A stretch of DNA of 44,759 nt from JALEFZ01 sp039817415 (GCA_039817415.1 JBCBVV010000053.1:1-44759); one strand, 5' to 3'. Shown: positions 9,801-19,128, counted from the first letter of the stretch. The notes: a model not told the origin generated them from the sequence alone. Numbers and translations are program-made.

Positions 9801-11587
9801 TCATAATCCACATATTGGAGAGGTTGAGTACCTGTGTTATCCGTGGGGCCAAGACGTTCTCCTACCATTTGCCCTAACTCATTATAATCATAATAAGCCA
9901 GCTGAGCATCCATGACCTTTTGGTTCAAATTAACTTTTAGCTCCTCATTTTCCCGTATTGTTCTTCCTCTATGGTCATAAGTAAATGTTTTTGCGTCAAA
10001 ATCTCGGCTTCCATCTGGCCTGTAGTGAATGGTTTCTGATTTTGTAAGCTCTCCTATAAAATTATATGTGTTTGTAGTATAGTCCATTTTGTTGTGATGA
10101 CCATAAGATGATCCCACCCCATTTTTATTAAAATGATTATCTGATAAAGTTCTTATTTCTCTCCCTCTATCATCATAATATGTTTTTGTGTAAAGCCACA
10201 CAGGCATATCATCATCAGGATTAAGAATACGAACTTTTATTCCTGTTACCATCCCTCTTGTTCTATCGGTTGCATTGCTTGGTTTCTTGGTGCTTTCATA
10301 CCCTGTTTCCGTTCCACTTTGATCAAAGTCATACGTATCATAGTAGGTAACAGAATGGACAGTAGTCGGATACGTTCCGCTACTTCCTGTAATTAACGGA
10401 TAACTATGATTTGAATATCCTTCTACATCTTCACCGGTGGAATCAAGGACTGTTAAGTAAGTCTTTTCCTCAAATAACGGGAGAGTTGAATTATCTAGTT
10501 GAGATTGGAGAACAGATTGGGAGTCGGTAGTATACATGAGCCCTGTTATAATTGGGCGACCCAGAGCATCGTATTTGGTGAAGGACCATTCATTTCGATT
10601 CCTTTGAGCGCCATCCTGAGCGTATACCAATTCATTTCTTTTATTGTAAATCATGTAAACCCAATCTGCTCCGGGTACTTTCTTTTTAATTACTCTATTC
10701 CTCGCATCGTACTCATATTGAAAGGCATAATTTTCTAAAGTAGACGAACTGAGAAGATTATCATTAACAACATCTTCCCAGCCTTCAGGTTGAATTACAT
10801 ATTTAACCCTTCCCAGTACATCATAAACATAAGCTGTGGTAGCATAGGTGGGATAATTATTATTGTCTACTCCATCCTGAACTTTGGATAAAATAGTCCG
10901 GCCTAATTTATCTGTATAAACTTCAGACCAATTCCAATTCTCATCATGGGTCTTTTGTACACTAAGCTCACCTGGAGCATAACTAATACTTAAACTTGCT
11001 CCAACCGAAGCATCTAATGGAAGATAATCTACTGTGGAGAAATTGACCTCATATAAGGAAACAACAGAATGCTCTCCAAGCTGATGCCAGCCTGCATTAC
11101 TAGGAGCAGGCTGCCAAACTACACCAGGAGCACCTTGCTCAATTACACGATTAAGTGGAGAAGCTTCAAATTGAGTCAAAGCAAATGGCTTATTGCTTTG
11201 GGCATAGTTACTGGTTGAATTCAAATTATAGAAACTATACTGCTCAGTTGCGGGATTAGAAAGAAGATTATTAGAAGAAGCTTTGGTAAAAGGAAGGTAC
11301 TGTTTCTCTTCACGGCCTGATGCATCATATTCATGAAAAGAGATAACATCATTCCCCAAAGGCGATGACTTCCAATCTACATCTTGGATAGGTCGTCCAA
11401 GACCATCAACATACTGAATGATGATATTTTTATCATCTTGGGAGCTTAACGCCTCAAAGCTTGTTTGAGAATTAACTTCTGCTCTTGCCGTCGTAACAGC
11501 GACATAGTTTTGATCACCCCAGTTCTGCGCTGGTAGATTTAGGCTGATTAACAAAAGACAAAATATGGAGATAGATATTCTTTGCAT
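6845..11587 (-). CDS. RHS/YD-repeat polymorphic toxin with lipase-like C-terminal region
   Basis: I start at the ATG at 11587 because it begins a clean signal peptide (MQRISISIFCLLLISLNLPA); the longer frame adds 25 unlikely residues. The about 1580-residue protein opens with the DUF6443-type region common in Bacteroidota, then YD repeats (YD.RGR, YNELGQM). A fibronectin-III-like insert follows at about 620-750, then more YD repeats and the RHS core (YYPFGLAH, then YNGKEKQDELNLGWYDYGAR, ending DPDGE near 1312). The 270-residue tip after DPDG contains IYSHSRGAAFAVGYI, a G.S.G-like nucleophile elbow (Ser about 1452) resembling the (F/H)SRGA motif of Tle1-like phospholipases, and a later HHDFDG (about 1511). 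The RHS cage would hold this toxin until delivery. The lipase activity is a motif-level inference. Confidence 0.85.
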   Translation of the reverse strand: MQRISISIFCLLLISLNLPAQNWGDQNYVAVTTARAEVNSQTSFEALSSQDDKNIIIQYVDGLGRPIQDVDWKSSPLGNDVISFHEYDASGREEKQYLPFTKASSNNLLSNPATEQYSFYNLNSTSNYAQSNKPFALTQFEASPLNRVIEQGAPGVVWQPAPSNAGWHQLGEHSVVSLYEVNFSTVDYLPLDASVGASLSISYAPGELSVQKTHDENWNWSEVYTDKLGRTILSKVQDGVDNNNYPTYATTAYVYDVLGRVKYVIQPEGWEDVVNDNLLSSSTLENYAFQYEYDARNRVIKKKVPGADWVYMIYNKRNELVYAQDGAQRNRNEWSFTKYDALGRPIITGLMYTTDSQSVLQSQLDNSTLPLFEEKTYLTVLDSTGEDVEGYSNHSYPLITGSSGTYPTTVHSVTYYDTYDFDQSGTETGYESTKKPSNATDRTRGMVTGIKVRILNPDDDMPVWLYTKTYYDDRGREIRTLSDNHFNKNGVGSSYGHHNKMDYTTNTYNFIGELTKSETIHYRPDGSRDFDAKTFTYDHRGRTIRENEELKVNLNQKVMDAQLAYYDYNELGQMVGERLGPTDNTGTQPLQYVDYEYNIRGWLESINGDDRDCASRPDIIPPAAITDLEVTTGASSGLASGIVKWTFTAPGDDYLSGGNVSSIEVCFGIDPSFMDSSRKGVDILPYRTNTIYDPVVNGAINVGQVSSFQWSGFQYAPYDSTKLYFALRTRDEAGNVSPFSNVVIFTPLVDVVSQDTLPAESFLYVTEDCATCEENPGTALELKINSWDITFDVSVDGGGNHALDFTVTDQKDLISYKPGAGGMVAQDVSYSFSRSVAISSGILPSNFPETYPYVATNSNSTLPYSFSYKDLEEGEFDDLELSIQETIEDALTPLGFGASTISEVVSKVNQLYLNDVKQKMNEGGNIDLFSMRLYYNEGMEEVDLQAIGQYNGNISGMKWKGATDCNWKGYGYTYDPMNRLKTAYYGEYDQLNDNWTQNVGSFHSEYTYDKNGNIETLRRFGYTGSNSYGLIDDLTYSYSGNQLTHVQDGTQSVPSAFDFFDNMVSYGPNDHEYLYDASGNMKQDDNRSITATYNHFNKPIKVNKGGDGIDPDYIKYIYAADGTKLRQKVYSIPASTGQGSTSTTKEITKITDYVNAWQYEDADGENSTLSSELIHVITSKGRMVPISSTKWIKEYFLKDHLGNTRVVFGDYDEDKRINPDPTGTDIMQTIEGYYPFGLAHNSEGALVNQPENQYLYNGKEKQDELNLGWYDYGARMFNPATGRWGTLDPKADLLEKSSPYVYSFNSPIVYIDPDGELPILINGRASTWIWAPSIRKNGIYWGVLIDAIRSGGRANPSLTHNPHRTSYGWGYNGSPNKITNSTQDEFYFVDGDQYAIGPWNAEGWYDQGNIPAMRRQAGLNQAKKDFKEILSRLARDPESGKIIEKIQIYSHSRGAAFAVGYIEELLELISTHSDQFADPSSVIEFVLHMNPHQSYAVGHNQGVPTVVMHHDFDGLSGNSISGVFANLRSNVRGHLQTTFNKEVQTFLNSFYTNGGATQATIDNFIETMRKKYDITVKIVE

Positions 11588-11612
11588 CTTATATTGTGTT
11601 GAGGTTGTGCTG

Positions 11613-14600
11613 TTATTGAGACTTATAGTTGTATTCGTATCCTTGGATATAGTTTCCTTCAAAATCTTTTACAAATTGAAGACGTCCCAAGGCATCATAG
11701 ATATAGAAATTCGATCTATTATTAATATCAGTTGTGGTGATAATTCTTAGTCCTTTATCATAACATATTGTCGACATCTGGGCATCAGCAGGAAATATTC
11801 GAACCTCGTCGATATATGTATCATAAGGATTAGGTCCTGAACTATTTGAAGCTATTGTAATTGTAGCATTAGCTGTTAAGGTTATTTCCTTTTCAAAGAA
11901 GGTCATTTCATTCGTTCCGCCTACAGGAGTAATTATATTAACTCCTGGTGCACTTATTGATATTTCTCCTCGGCTATACCAGAAGGAGATGACATATTTA
12001 CCCGCTGGAAGATTATTTTTTTGAAGAATTCTTTCAGTTGGCTGGATATGGAATCCAACTTGGCCCGTTTGGAATTCATGGGTAAATTGATCTACCCAAC
12101 CCCCATTTGCTGTTCTAACAATTACCCATCCTCCATCTAGGATTGAACTATTATTATCTAATCCCTTATCTTCAAAACTCGTGTATGCTGCCTCAGAGGG
12201 TTCTGCGTTAAATACTTTTGCTGTAGGCTTCTGTTTATAAGTAGACCATATTAAGGAAGAACTCTCAGCATCTTCCACTTGAGCTTCAATTAATTTCCCT
12301 ACATCATTGTAGGTAAAGTCCTCTTGAATTTCTTCGACACCATTAGGAAACTGCGAGAGTGTTTCAAGGAAAACAAAATCTCCAATAGAATTGTACCCAT
12401 ATTGACTTTCTGTTTTCTCAAGCAAACTCCCATCTTGAAATTTTTCAACTTTCCAGGGATTCCCAATCATATACTTATTCAGGATCTGAGGCTTAACAGA
12501 AGAACTAAAGGTTGTTTCAAAGGGATAGTGATAAATTGTTTTGTGTAAGGTACCATCACTATTTTGAGTTTCTGTTGATTTGGGGAAATAATACGTTGGG
12601 TCCCCTGTCGCTTGAGTAAGTGTATAATTATTTGTTACAGTAGAAGATAATCCGTCTTGAATAGAAGTTACTGTTTCAAGTCGAAAAGGTCTCGAACGGA
12701 TAGCATAGGTAGAAGCTACCCAAGGTCTTGAACTTACTTTTATAATGTGATATCGATAGCTTGTATATCCTGATAAACATGCACTAGCATCAAATACAAC
12801 TCCAAAATAGTCATAATCTTCTTGGAGAGGCGCATTGACTGTATGGGAAACCAAAGTTCCATCTTCCTTGTAGGCGGCAACCTCTGATAATTCTCCAGCT
12901 AAAGTTCTTAATGATCTAGGGGCTTTCGGAAAATCATTTGACAGCCCAGGCTGAACTGGTTGAGGCCGGTAAGGATCATTGGATGATTCAGAAAAAAACT
13001 TGCGCTCTGTATATCCATTCCCTGTTCCTTGAAATTCCAACACTCTTAGGTAAGAAATGTGATATCCCTCATAAGAGCTAAGTGGAGTTATACTTGCATC
13101 AGATAGAACAGGGAAGTCCGTTAATGTTCCAGAATTTACAAAGGCAGAGCAACCACTACCGTTCCAATTTTCATCGTAATTAGGAACAATTTTTACTACC
13201 TCTGAATAGTCAGGTATATTATATAACTCACCACTAGACATACCCAATTGATTTTCGTCCTCATACGTAAATGTGGTTATCACATTAGGGCTTGTTGGTT
13301 GACTATCATCAGATACGATCGAGGCGATTCTTAAACCGCCAACCTTTCTATTTCCAGTTACCTCATAGGTTCTGTAGATTTTTATCTGGGCCGTAAAAGC
13401 AGCGTTAGAACTAGTAGAGGTATTCTCAAATGTTAGATAGTATGTGTTAGTGGTACTCCCTCCTTGACCAGAGCTAAAATCTTGATTGGTCAACGTGGAA
13501 AATAACTCAGAAAGCGGTCTCACATCATCAGTACTATTTGAAGAAACCGTTGCAGTTGCAATTGGAGAACCGGAGGATGAATTCTTCAACAATTCAAAAT
13601 CAAAGGAAGTATTCGAAGAATTGGGAGCACACTCAGTAAATGTCAATTCATAGAAGAGTTCATCTAATAGATTTCCTTGAATCGGAAGTACAAAGTTAGT
13701 AGTGACTTGTCCCTGCATTGAACAACTATTACTAAAGTTAGTAAGTTGGTCGGTTTTTGTATACGTACCATAATAATCATTGGCCTCAAAGGTGAATTCT
13801 GTTGACCCTCCTGTTGGATATGTTATCTTTTTTAAAGCTCCTTGTCTCATCGCCTCCTCGTGTGTTTCTCTATCAGAGGATTCTCCAAATACCACTGTAA
13901 CTGGAGGTGCAAATTGAATGGGACTATAGGTAACCTTTGTTCTTGGGATATTCATTGAAGAGCTGTTGTTTTGAACTGATCCATTATAAAATCCCCAGTG
14001 GTCAATGGCTTTACTTAGCCTATTTGGAAGGTAAATCCTAGATGAATTCGTACCATTTAAGTTAACTAGTGGATCGTCAAAGTATTCAAACTTATAGGGT
14101 GGGATCTCAATTGAGTTATCACAGGTACTTTCTTGGATTTGTTGTAGTTGAAGCCGAAGGTTTACCCCAAGAGAAACAGGTAGTTTTTTATATGAGCTTG
14201 CATCTTCGAAGTAATCATATGTTAGGGTGTATTCACGACAGTACGTATTCCCATTACCTTCAATTTGTATACGATCAAGCTTTTTTCTGCTATTATCAAG
14301 CTTCCCTAAGAATAAGTCTGCAACCTCAATATCTTCTCGATCTGAATCATAGAAAAATTTAATATTTCCAGCTGTTGAGGAAATTTGATTCAAGGTGAAT
14401 CCATAACTGATAGAGCTATGAAAGGTAGGGGTGGGTGGAGATGATTGCCCTGTTGCAATCCCGACATCTGTTTTTGAAGCGGGAAACACATACTTGGTAT
14501 TGTCTTCCTCATAATCAAAATCAATCGAATATTGATTGTCAGCAGATTCTATTTTAAGGAGGTACCATGAACTTGCTTGTGTAGGCCTGTTAACATCATA

Positions 14601-15266
14601 GTCTAATCCTATATATTGTTTAGCACCTAGGGTTCCAAAGATATACTTTGTGCCATCAGGACTGTAAACTGTAAATCCTTTTATTCGATATATGCTACTT
14701 GTTGTCAAATCTATATCAGGAACAATTTTGACATTTTGTTTCGGAAGCATAAAAACCTCGCTTTCAGAAGTCAAAATAAATTTCCCTGAATAGCCGCCAA
14801 TATTAAAGGAAAACATATCAGGTTCTCCATCTTTGTTCCCATAGTGTACATCTACAATATCTTCATGCTTATTTGCATCCAAGACACTTCCAACATATAA
14901 ATATCCTTTTTGGGCTTCTTCATCAGGAAGTCCCATAACTGTCCTACTAATGATCCCACCAGCATTCAAGCTCCAACCAAGGCCTACTTTACTTGAGGTC
15001 TCTGCAACCTTAACGCCTGAGGCATGATAAGACAAGGAAATGGGTAAGGAAAGTGGCCCCTCTGAAACAGTGTGAATAGGTATGGAGATATTGGGAACTC
15101 CTGTTGCATGGCTAACGGGAATATCCCCGTATTTTCCTAATGCCGCAGCTTCAGGTGAGGGCATCATTTGATCCTCCAAACTTTTATTAATAGCCTGACT
15201 GTAAGTTCCTAAAGGAATTAGAAGAATTAGCCCAATAATGAGATAAAATACCTTGTGATGTTTCAT
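11613..15266 (-). CDS. Secreted YD-repeat/SpvB-like partner of the RHS toxin
   Basis: The 1217-residue protein has a signal peptide (residues 1-23) and then an N-terminal region with PISLSYHASGVKV and GLGWSLNAGGIISR, characteristic of the RHS-partner proteins found directly before DUF6443 RHS proteins in Bacteroidota. The middle holds a YPTGGSTEFTFE segment and many beta-strand repeats. The end has a beta-sandwich-like region (about 1060-1150) and a single YD motif, FYIYDALGRLQFV, before stopping at YNYKSQ. The stop lies 25 bases before the RHS toxin start. I infer that the pair makes one shell from two chains, much as TcB/TcC-type proteins split a cage. There is no sorting domain. Confidence 0.75.
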   Translation of the reverse strand: MKHHKVFYLIIGLILLIPLGTYSQAINKSLEDQMMPSPEAAALGKYGDIPVSHATGVPNISIPIHTVSEGPLSLPISLSYHASGVKVAETSSKVGLGWSLNAGGIISRTVMGLPDEEAQKGYLYVGSVLDANKHEDIVDVHYGNKDGEPDMFSFNIGGYSGKFILTSESEVFMLPKQNVKIVPDIDLTTSSIYRIKGFTVYSPDGTKYIFGTLGAKQYIGLDYDVNRPTQASSWYLLKIESADNQYSIDFDYEEDNTKYVFPASKTDVGIATGQSSPPTPTFHSSISYGFTLNQISSTAGNIKFFYDSDREDIEVADLFLGKLDNSRKKLDRIQIEGNGNTYCREYTLTYDYFEDASSYKKLPVSLGVNLRLQLQQIQESTCDNSIEIPPYKFEYFDDPLVNLNGTNSSRIYLPNRLSKAIDHWGFYNGSVQNNSSSMNIPRTKVTYSPIQFAPPVTVVFGESSDRETHEEAMRQGALKKITYPTGGSTEFTFEANDYYGTYTKTDQLTNFSNSCSMQGQVTTNFVLPIQGNLLDELFYELTFTECAPNSSNTSFDFELLKNSSSGSPIATATVSSNSTDDVRPLSELFSTLTNQDFSSGQGGSTTNTYYLTFENTSTSSNAAFTAQIKIYRTYEVTGNRKVGGLRIASIVSDDSQPTSPNVITTFTYEDENQLGMSSGELYNIPDYSEVVKIVPNYDENWNGSGCSAFVNSGTLTDFPVLSDASITPLSSYEGYHISYLRVLEFQGTGNGYTERKFFSESSNDPYRPQPVQPGLSNDFPKAPRSLRTLAGELSEVAAYKEDGTLVSHTVNAPLQEDYDYFGVVFDASACLSGYTSYRYHIIKVSSRPWVASTYAIRSRPFRLETVTSIQDGLSSTVTNNYTLTQATGDPTYYFPKSTETQNSDGTLHKTIYHYPFETTFSSSVKPQILNKYMIGNPWKVEKFQDGSLLEKTESQYGYNSIGDFVFLETLSQFPNGVEEIQEDFTYNDVGKLIEAQVEDAESSSLIWSTYKQKPTAKVFNAEPSEAAYTSFEDKGLDNNSSILDGGWVIVRTANGGWVDQFTHEFQTGQVGFHIQPTERILQKNNLPAGKYVISFWYSRGEISISAPGVNIITPVGGTNEMTFFEKEITLTANATITIASNSSGPNPYDTYIDEVRIFPADAQMSTICYDKGLRIITTTDINNRSNFYIYDALGRLQFVKDFEGNYIQGYEYNYKSQ

Positions 15267-15289
15267 GGTTTTCTGATTGTGAATTTGAA

Positions 15290-16663
15290 TTATCTCAGCA
15301 GTGTAATGCTACCTTTTTTATATAAGTTATGTTTGATAATATTTTGAAAGGAGAGTACGTAAAAAAAGGTTCCTTCTCTACATTCCTCTTGCTGGAAACG
15401 ACCATCCCAAGATTCTGTTGAGTCATCACTCTCATATATTTTTCGACCCCATCTATCAAAAATCATTAAATTATAATTAAAAATCCCTTTGAGTAAAATA
15501 GGGCTAAAGACGTCATTGAGTCCATCTCCATTGGGAGTAAAAACAGTAGGAAATACTACTTCATAGGAGCAATCCAATGTCGAGACAAATAGACTGGTTG
15601 TATCTTTACAGCCTTTATGGTCAACTTCAAGAACATATACATCCTCTCTGTTAATCCACCTATCTAGACGGTTGATACCATCATTCCAGTTAATAAAAAT
15701 TGGTAAGGAATCTGGCCAACTTGACAATAGCCCTTGAACCTCTATTTGATCTCCTAAGCAGATGCTGGTGTCATTGTATGCGAGACTGATTTCAGGTGTC
15801 AAATTCTGATCTACTCGAACCTTAAGAGTTTGAGCGAAATCTAAAAGTTCATCATGTTTAAGGGTAAATTCATACGTACCTGTATCAGCGAAAACAAAAG
15901 GTCGCCTTTGCTCAACTTCATCTAACAGAAGTAAAATTTCTTCTGACCAATCAGGTTGCCATACAAGAGATTGATCAGAACAGTAAGTTAAGGTCAGTGA
16001 ATCTTGCTCTGGTACATGGACCGGATAAAAATCAGAAAGATTATCAATTAAAACATTACAGCTTACTGGGATAGAATCCTCTGCCCAGGCTGATAATAGC
16101 GTTATGTGATCAATCATCTCTGAACTTCTGAAAGTCCCTGAATAAGATTGCCATTTTTTATGATCAATGATTGGACTTTTCCATAAGATTTCTTTTAATC
16201 CACATTGATCTGTAGAGCCCCAAATAAATAACCTTCCGGGAAGATCAAAATTATAACCAGAAACATCAAACCACTCAATATTCGCTAGATCAATTGTAAA
16301 TGCGTAAGTAATTCCTGGTAAGATTGGAGAAGGTAGTCTTTGGTTTATGCTCTCATTAGTACCAGTAGATCTAGCCACCATGTGAATATAGAAATTGCCC
16401 GAAGAAGGGTCATAATTCTCGAATTGATTCGTAAAAGGCTCAACATTGGGTGAATTAAATCCAACTGGGCATACACACCAATCAAGAAGGTTTACAACTC
16501 CTCCATTTCGATCACTAAACTCACATTCTTGAAGCGGTTCGGTTTGCACTGAAAAAGTCGTATCCTCAAAATCGCCATTACTAATGGCAATAGGAATAGA
16601 CTGCCCATTTAAAATTGATGTGCTAACTAGATAAATCAGTATACAGACAAGGGAGTGCTTCAT
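15290..16663 (-). CDS. T9SS-sorted exoprotein with CHU_C (type B) C-terminal domain
   Basis: The ATG at 16663 gives a 457-residue protein with a signal peptide ending near SILNGQS; the frame extending to 16744 is unlikely to be used. Residues about 25-220 resemble a carbohydrate-binding-type beta-sandwich (NGDFE at the start, then paired cysteines such as DWCVCP). Two short Ig/PKD-like segments follow. The C-terminal 90 residues carry the gliding-motility-associated sorting signature: FPTVFTPNGDGLNDVF, then MIFDRWGRKIYE, then WDGRFQQEECREGTFFYVL. Type IX secretion would carry it to the cell surface or outside. It heads a minus-strand operon with the YD/RHS genes (23-base gap), so it may be an adhesin or delivery partner. 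Confidence 0.85.
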   Translation of the reverse strand: MKHSLVCILIYLVSTSILNGQSIPIAISNGDFEDTTFSVQTEPLQECEFSDRNGGVVNLLDWCVCPVGFNSPNVEPFTNQFENYDPSSGNFYIHMVARSTGTNESINQRLPSPILPGITYAFTIDLANIEWFDVSGYNFDLPGRLFIWGSTDQCGLKEILWKSPIIDHKKWQSYSGTFRSSEMIDHITLLSAWAEDSIPVSCNVLIDNLSDFYPVHVPEQDSLTLTYCSDQSLVWQPDWSEEILLLLDEVEQRRPFVFADTGTYEFTLKHDELLDFAQTLKVRVDQNLTPEISLAYNDTSICLGDQIEVQGLLSSWPDSLPIFINWNDGINRLDRWINREDVYVLEVDHKGCKDTTSLFVSTLDCSYEVVFPTVFTPNGDGLNDVFSPILLKGIFNYNLMIFDRWGRKIYESDDSTESWDGRFQQEECREGTFFYVLSFQNIIKHNLYKKGSITLLR

Positions 16664-17040
16664 GGCTAATTCATGGCTGAAACTTGTATGTACTATTATT
16701 GAAAAAACTTTACTTAAAACTAAAGCAAAGAATATCTCTATCAAAATGACACATATAGGTCAAATTGAGTTTGTTCCAAAATAAATGGACTAAGCTAATT
16801 TTTATTAAGCTGTGTATATCACGCACCTGTGTCAAAATATTCTATTGATGACCCGAAGTGCTTATCACCAAAGTCTATTGAATCTCCAAATAATCCAAAA
16901 ATCAATTGTTAAATTATTGTAAACTTGCAAAGAAGTTAAATTTTTGATTATTGATATAATAATCATTGATCAAAATCATGACATAACAAATTAATATCAT
17001 TTAATTTAATGGTTCTATCCAGTAAAAATGACACCACCCC
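16664..17040. promoter_or_regulatory. Divergent intergenic region between the RHS and T2SS-like operons
   Basis: A 377-base AT-rich gap separates the two outward-facing operons, so the promoters of both must lie here. I did not find a convincing Bacteroidota -33/-7 pair (TTG and TAnnTTTG) by eye on either strand. An 8-bp perfect inverted repeat, TGATTATT/AATAATCA with a 5-base spacer (16945-16965), sits 75 bases before the first T2SS-like gene. It is a reasonable operator candidate. Confidence 0.4.
16945..16965. promoter_or_regulatory. Inverted repeat, possible operator
   Basis: TGATTATT and AATAATCA flank GATAT, giving a perfect 8+5+8 dyad upstream of the secretion operon. AT-rich dyads occur by chance in such DNA, so this is only suggestive. 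Confidence 0.25.
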
Positions 17041-17532
17041 ATGAAATCCAAAAAGCTCAATTATTTCTTGATTCCAACCGTGATTCTGATTTGGGCTTAT
17101 GTTGGTGCTAGCTATTTTGGATTGATTTCGTGGTCAGATGACACAACTAATACCACGCCTTCTACGGGGACATTTCTGCTAGCAGAACAACTCCCTGACA
17201 CATTCAAACTGAGATTATCCTATCAAGATCCTTTTTTAATCAACCCAACAGTTATAAGAGAGGAACCAAAAAGAAAATCCATAAAAACAACTACGGTTGG
17301 TCAAATTCGGAAACTAACTCCTCCCAAAAGAAAGCCCTTTCTCTCTTATCTGGGCTTTATCAATAAAGAAGGAAGTTTTCGGAAAATGGCATTACTCTAT
17401 GATGGAAAATCTACCTTTCAACTAGCAGTCGGTGATTCTATCTTAGCTGGAGAGATTATGGCTATTGAGCCCACTCATATAACCGTCCAAATGTCTGACA
17501 CTACTTGGACCTACAATCGAGATAATCAATGA
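17041..17532 (+). CDS. GspC/PilP-like inner-membrane protein
   Basis: The 163-residue protein has one N-terminal membrane anchor (about 8-29), a proline- and lysine-rich linker, and a small C-terminal beta domain (about 98-160). The domain reads YLGFINKEGSFRKMALLYDG and then VGDSILAGEIMAIEPTHITV, the pattern of the homology-region domain of GspC and PilP that links the inner-membrane platform to the secretin. It is the first gene of the operon, the usual place of gspC, and its stop overlaps the next start (ATGA-type). It is shorter than enterobacterial GspC and lacks a PDZ domain. Confidence 0.6.
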   Translation: MKSKKLNYFLIPTVILIWAYVGASYFGLISWSDDTTNTTPSTGTFLLAEQLPDTFKLRLSYQDPFLINPTVIREEPKRKSIKTTTVGQIRKLTPPKRKPFLSYLGFINKEGSFRKMALLYDGKSTFQLAVGDSILAGEIMAIEPTHITVQMSDTTWTYNRDNQ

Positions 17533-18779
17533 AACAGCTCAAAGGAGGAAGCTTAATCTACAGCCTGATGATTTTTGTGATCATTGGGAGCCTCCTTGGG
17601 ATGATCATTTTCCTAAACGCATTGCAAGGAAGTTATAGCCATCAGACACTTGGGCCCATTTGGGCCAAACATAATATGGAATCAGGCGTCATGTCTCTCT
17701 TGGAGGCTGGATTCCAAGAAAACAAGACCTTGCAAAACCAACTCTTCAATGACCAATCAGATTCTTGCCTATTAAAAACCGAAAGATGGGGAATGTACGG
17801 CCTCGTTCACGCCACTGGAACACATAAGAATAGCGTATTTAGTTCTTCCTGTTTAATAGGACAGCTAATTTCAGATGAGAAGCGCTATGCCCTTCAAACA
17901 AAAAACCAGCAAAGTACGATTAGTTTAGCCGGACAGGTATCCATTCAAGGCAAAGTATTTGTTCCCAATTCTGCTTTTCGAGCAGTTTCTCTTCCCGGTA
18001 TTTCTTATCAGGCTGACCTTAGGCAAGCAACTGTAAAACCAAGTTCTACATTTTTGAACAGACCCTACTGGCAAAACTGGGAAGCGATAAAGCAACAACT
18101 ACAAGAGCTTCGAACTTGGCAGAGAAACTCGAGTGCCTATGTGCTAGAACATATGATTCATCAACAAGCATGGAGAGAATCACCTAAAGTGATCCAAGCC
18201 GCCTCTTCCTTAACAATAGGTGATTGCGCCCTTGAGGGGAAAATTCTTATCCTAGCTGATGAAATCATCGTCAAGGCAAATTCTCAACTGAAACACTGCA
18301 TCTTAATGGGCAGGAGGATTAAAATTGAGGATGGATTCCGAGGGAACCTTCAAGCTTATGCACTTGAAACAATTGAAATAGGTACATCGGTTAACCTAAC
18401 ATACCCCTCCCTCCTGGCATTGCTCCCTGATACACCTGATCCCATCTCCTTTCAGTTGGGGCAATACACGACAATTGAGGGAGAGGTATTTATCAGTCGC
18501 AATCCATTTAGAACCTTACCAAATAGATATGACAACTGTACCATCTCGGAAAATTCTTCACTATGGGGCAGTGTCTATTGTTCTCAATCCTTAGATTTCA
18601 GAGGTAACATGAATGGAAGACTCGTAACAAATGATTTTATATTTCATACTCCCTCCAGAATATATAATCATACTTTGGTCAATGCGACCTTCCATGAAAA
18701 TACCCTCTCTAAGAGTTTTGTAGGAGGTATGGCTTACATGAAGGAACCTTATCAGATTGTGGAATGGTTAGAAGAATAA
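17529..18779 (+). CDS. Large pseudopilin-position protein with beta-helix-like body (GspK/PilX-like)
   Basis: The 416-residue protein begins MKQLKG followed by GSLIYSLMIFVIIGSLLGMI. This is a prepilin-type leader and hydrophobic helix, but with Tyr instead of Glu at position +5, an exception I recall for GspK-type pseudopilins. The body is not the usual GspK alpha-domain. From about 130 it shows repeated short beta-rungs such as SLAGQVSIQGKVFVP and ALEGKILILADEIIVKANSQ, then MGRRIKIEDGFRGNLQAYA. These look like a bactofilin- or polymer-forming-type beta helix. It overlaps gspC-like and gspI-like genes by a few bases at each end. The role at the pilus tip is inferred from position. Confidence 0.55.
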   Translation: MKQLKGGSLIYSLMIFVIIGSLLGMIIFLNALQGSYSHQTLGPIWAKHNMESGVMSLLEAGFQENKTLQNQLFNDQSDSCLLKTERWGMYGLVHATGTHKNSVFSSSCLIGQLISDEKRYALQTKNQQSTISLAGQVSIQGKVFVPNSAFRAVSLPGISYQADLRQATVKPSSTFLNRPYWQNWEAIKQQLQELRTWQRNSSAYVLEHMIHQQAWRESPKVIQAASSLTIGDCALEGKILILADEIIVKANSQLKHCILMGRRIKIEDGFRGNLQAYALETIEIGTSVNLTYPSLLALLPDTPDPISFQLGQYTTIEGEVFISRNPFRTLPNRYDNCTISENSSLWGSVYCSQSLDFRGNMNGRLVTNDFIFHTPSRIYNHTLVNATFHENTLSKSFVGGMAYMKEPYQIVEWLEE

Positions 18780-19117
18780 AAAAGATACCCGGAAGTACCT
18801 TAATTGAGGTACTTATAAGCCTTTCACTTCTAGGCTTAGTATTTGGATTGGGTGTTAATATCCTCCTATCTTTTACAGGTATTTCTTCACCCAAAGAACA
18901 ATTTACTACTGATCTTTTGATCAAAAACTATCTGGAAGAACCACTTGATTCTCCCTTTCCCTTAGAAGAAGAAAGAATGCTGCAAGGAAGAAGATTAATA
19001 AGACGAGTTGAGATCAGACATACAAAAAGTAGAATCATAGAAATTCAGGTGGAAGCTTGGTCAGGCGAGAACTTCCTAAGCAGGAGAAGTCTAATTACAA
19101 CTCTCCCTACCCCTTAA
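18764..19117 (+). CDS. GspI-like minor pseudopilin
   Basis: The 117-residue protein has the leader MVRRIKKIPG followed by STLIEVLISLSLLGLVFGLG. This gives a prepilin peptidase site after Gly10, Glu at +5 and a hydrophobic helix. The short globular part has no further motif. Its size and its place between the K-like and J-like genes fit GspI. It overlaps the previous gene by 16 bases, indicating translational coupling. Confidence 0.7.
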   Translation: MVRRIKKIPGSTLIEVLISLSLLGLVFGLGVNILLSFTGISSPKEQFTTDLLIKNYLEEPLDSPFPLEEERMLQGRRLIRRVEIRHTKSRIIEIQVEAWSGENFLSRRSLITTLPTP

Positions 19118-19128
19118 AACAGTGCAAG

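Noticed and set aside
14069..14362. 97-codon plus-strand frame inside the YD partner gene
   Set aside because: Antisense shadow of a gene with clear domains; no signal of its own.
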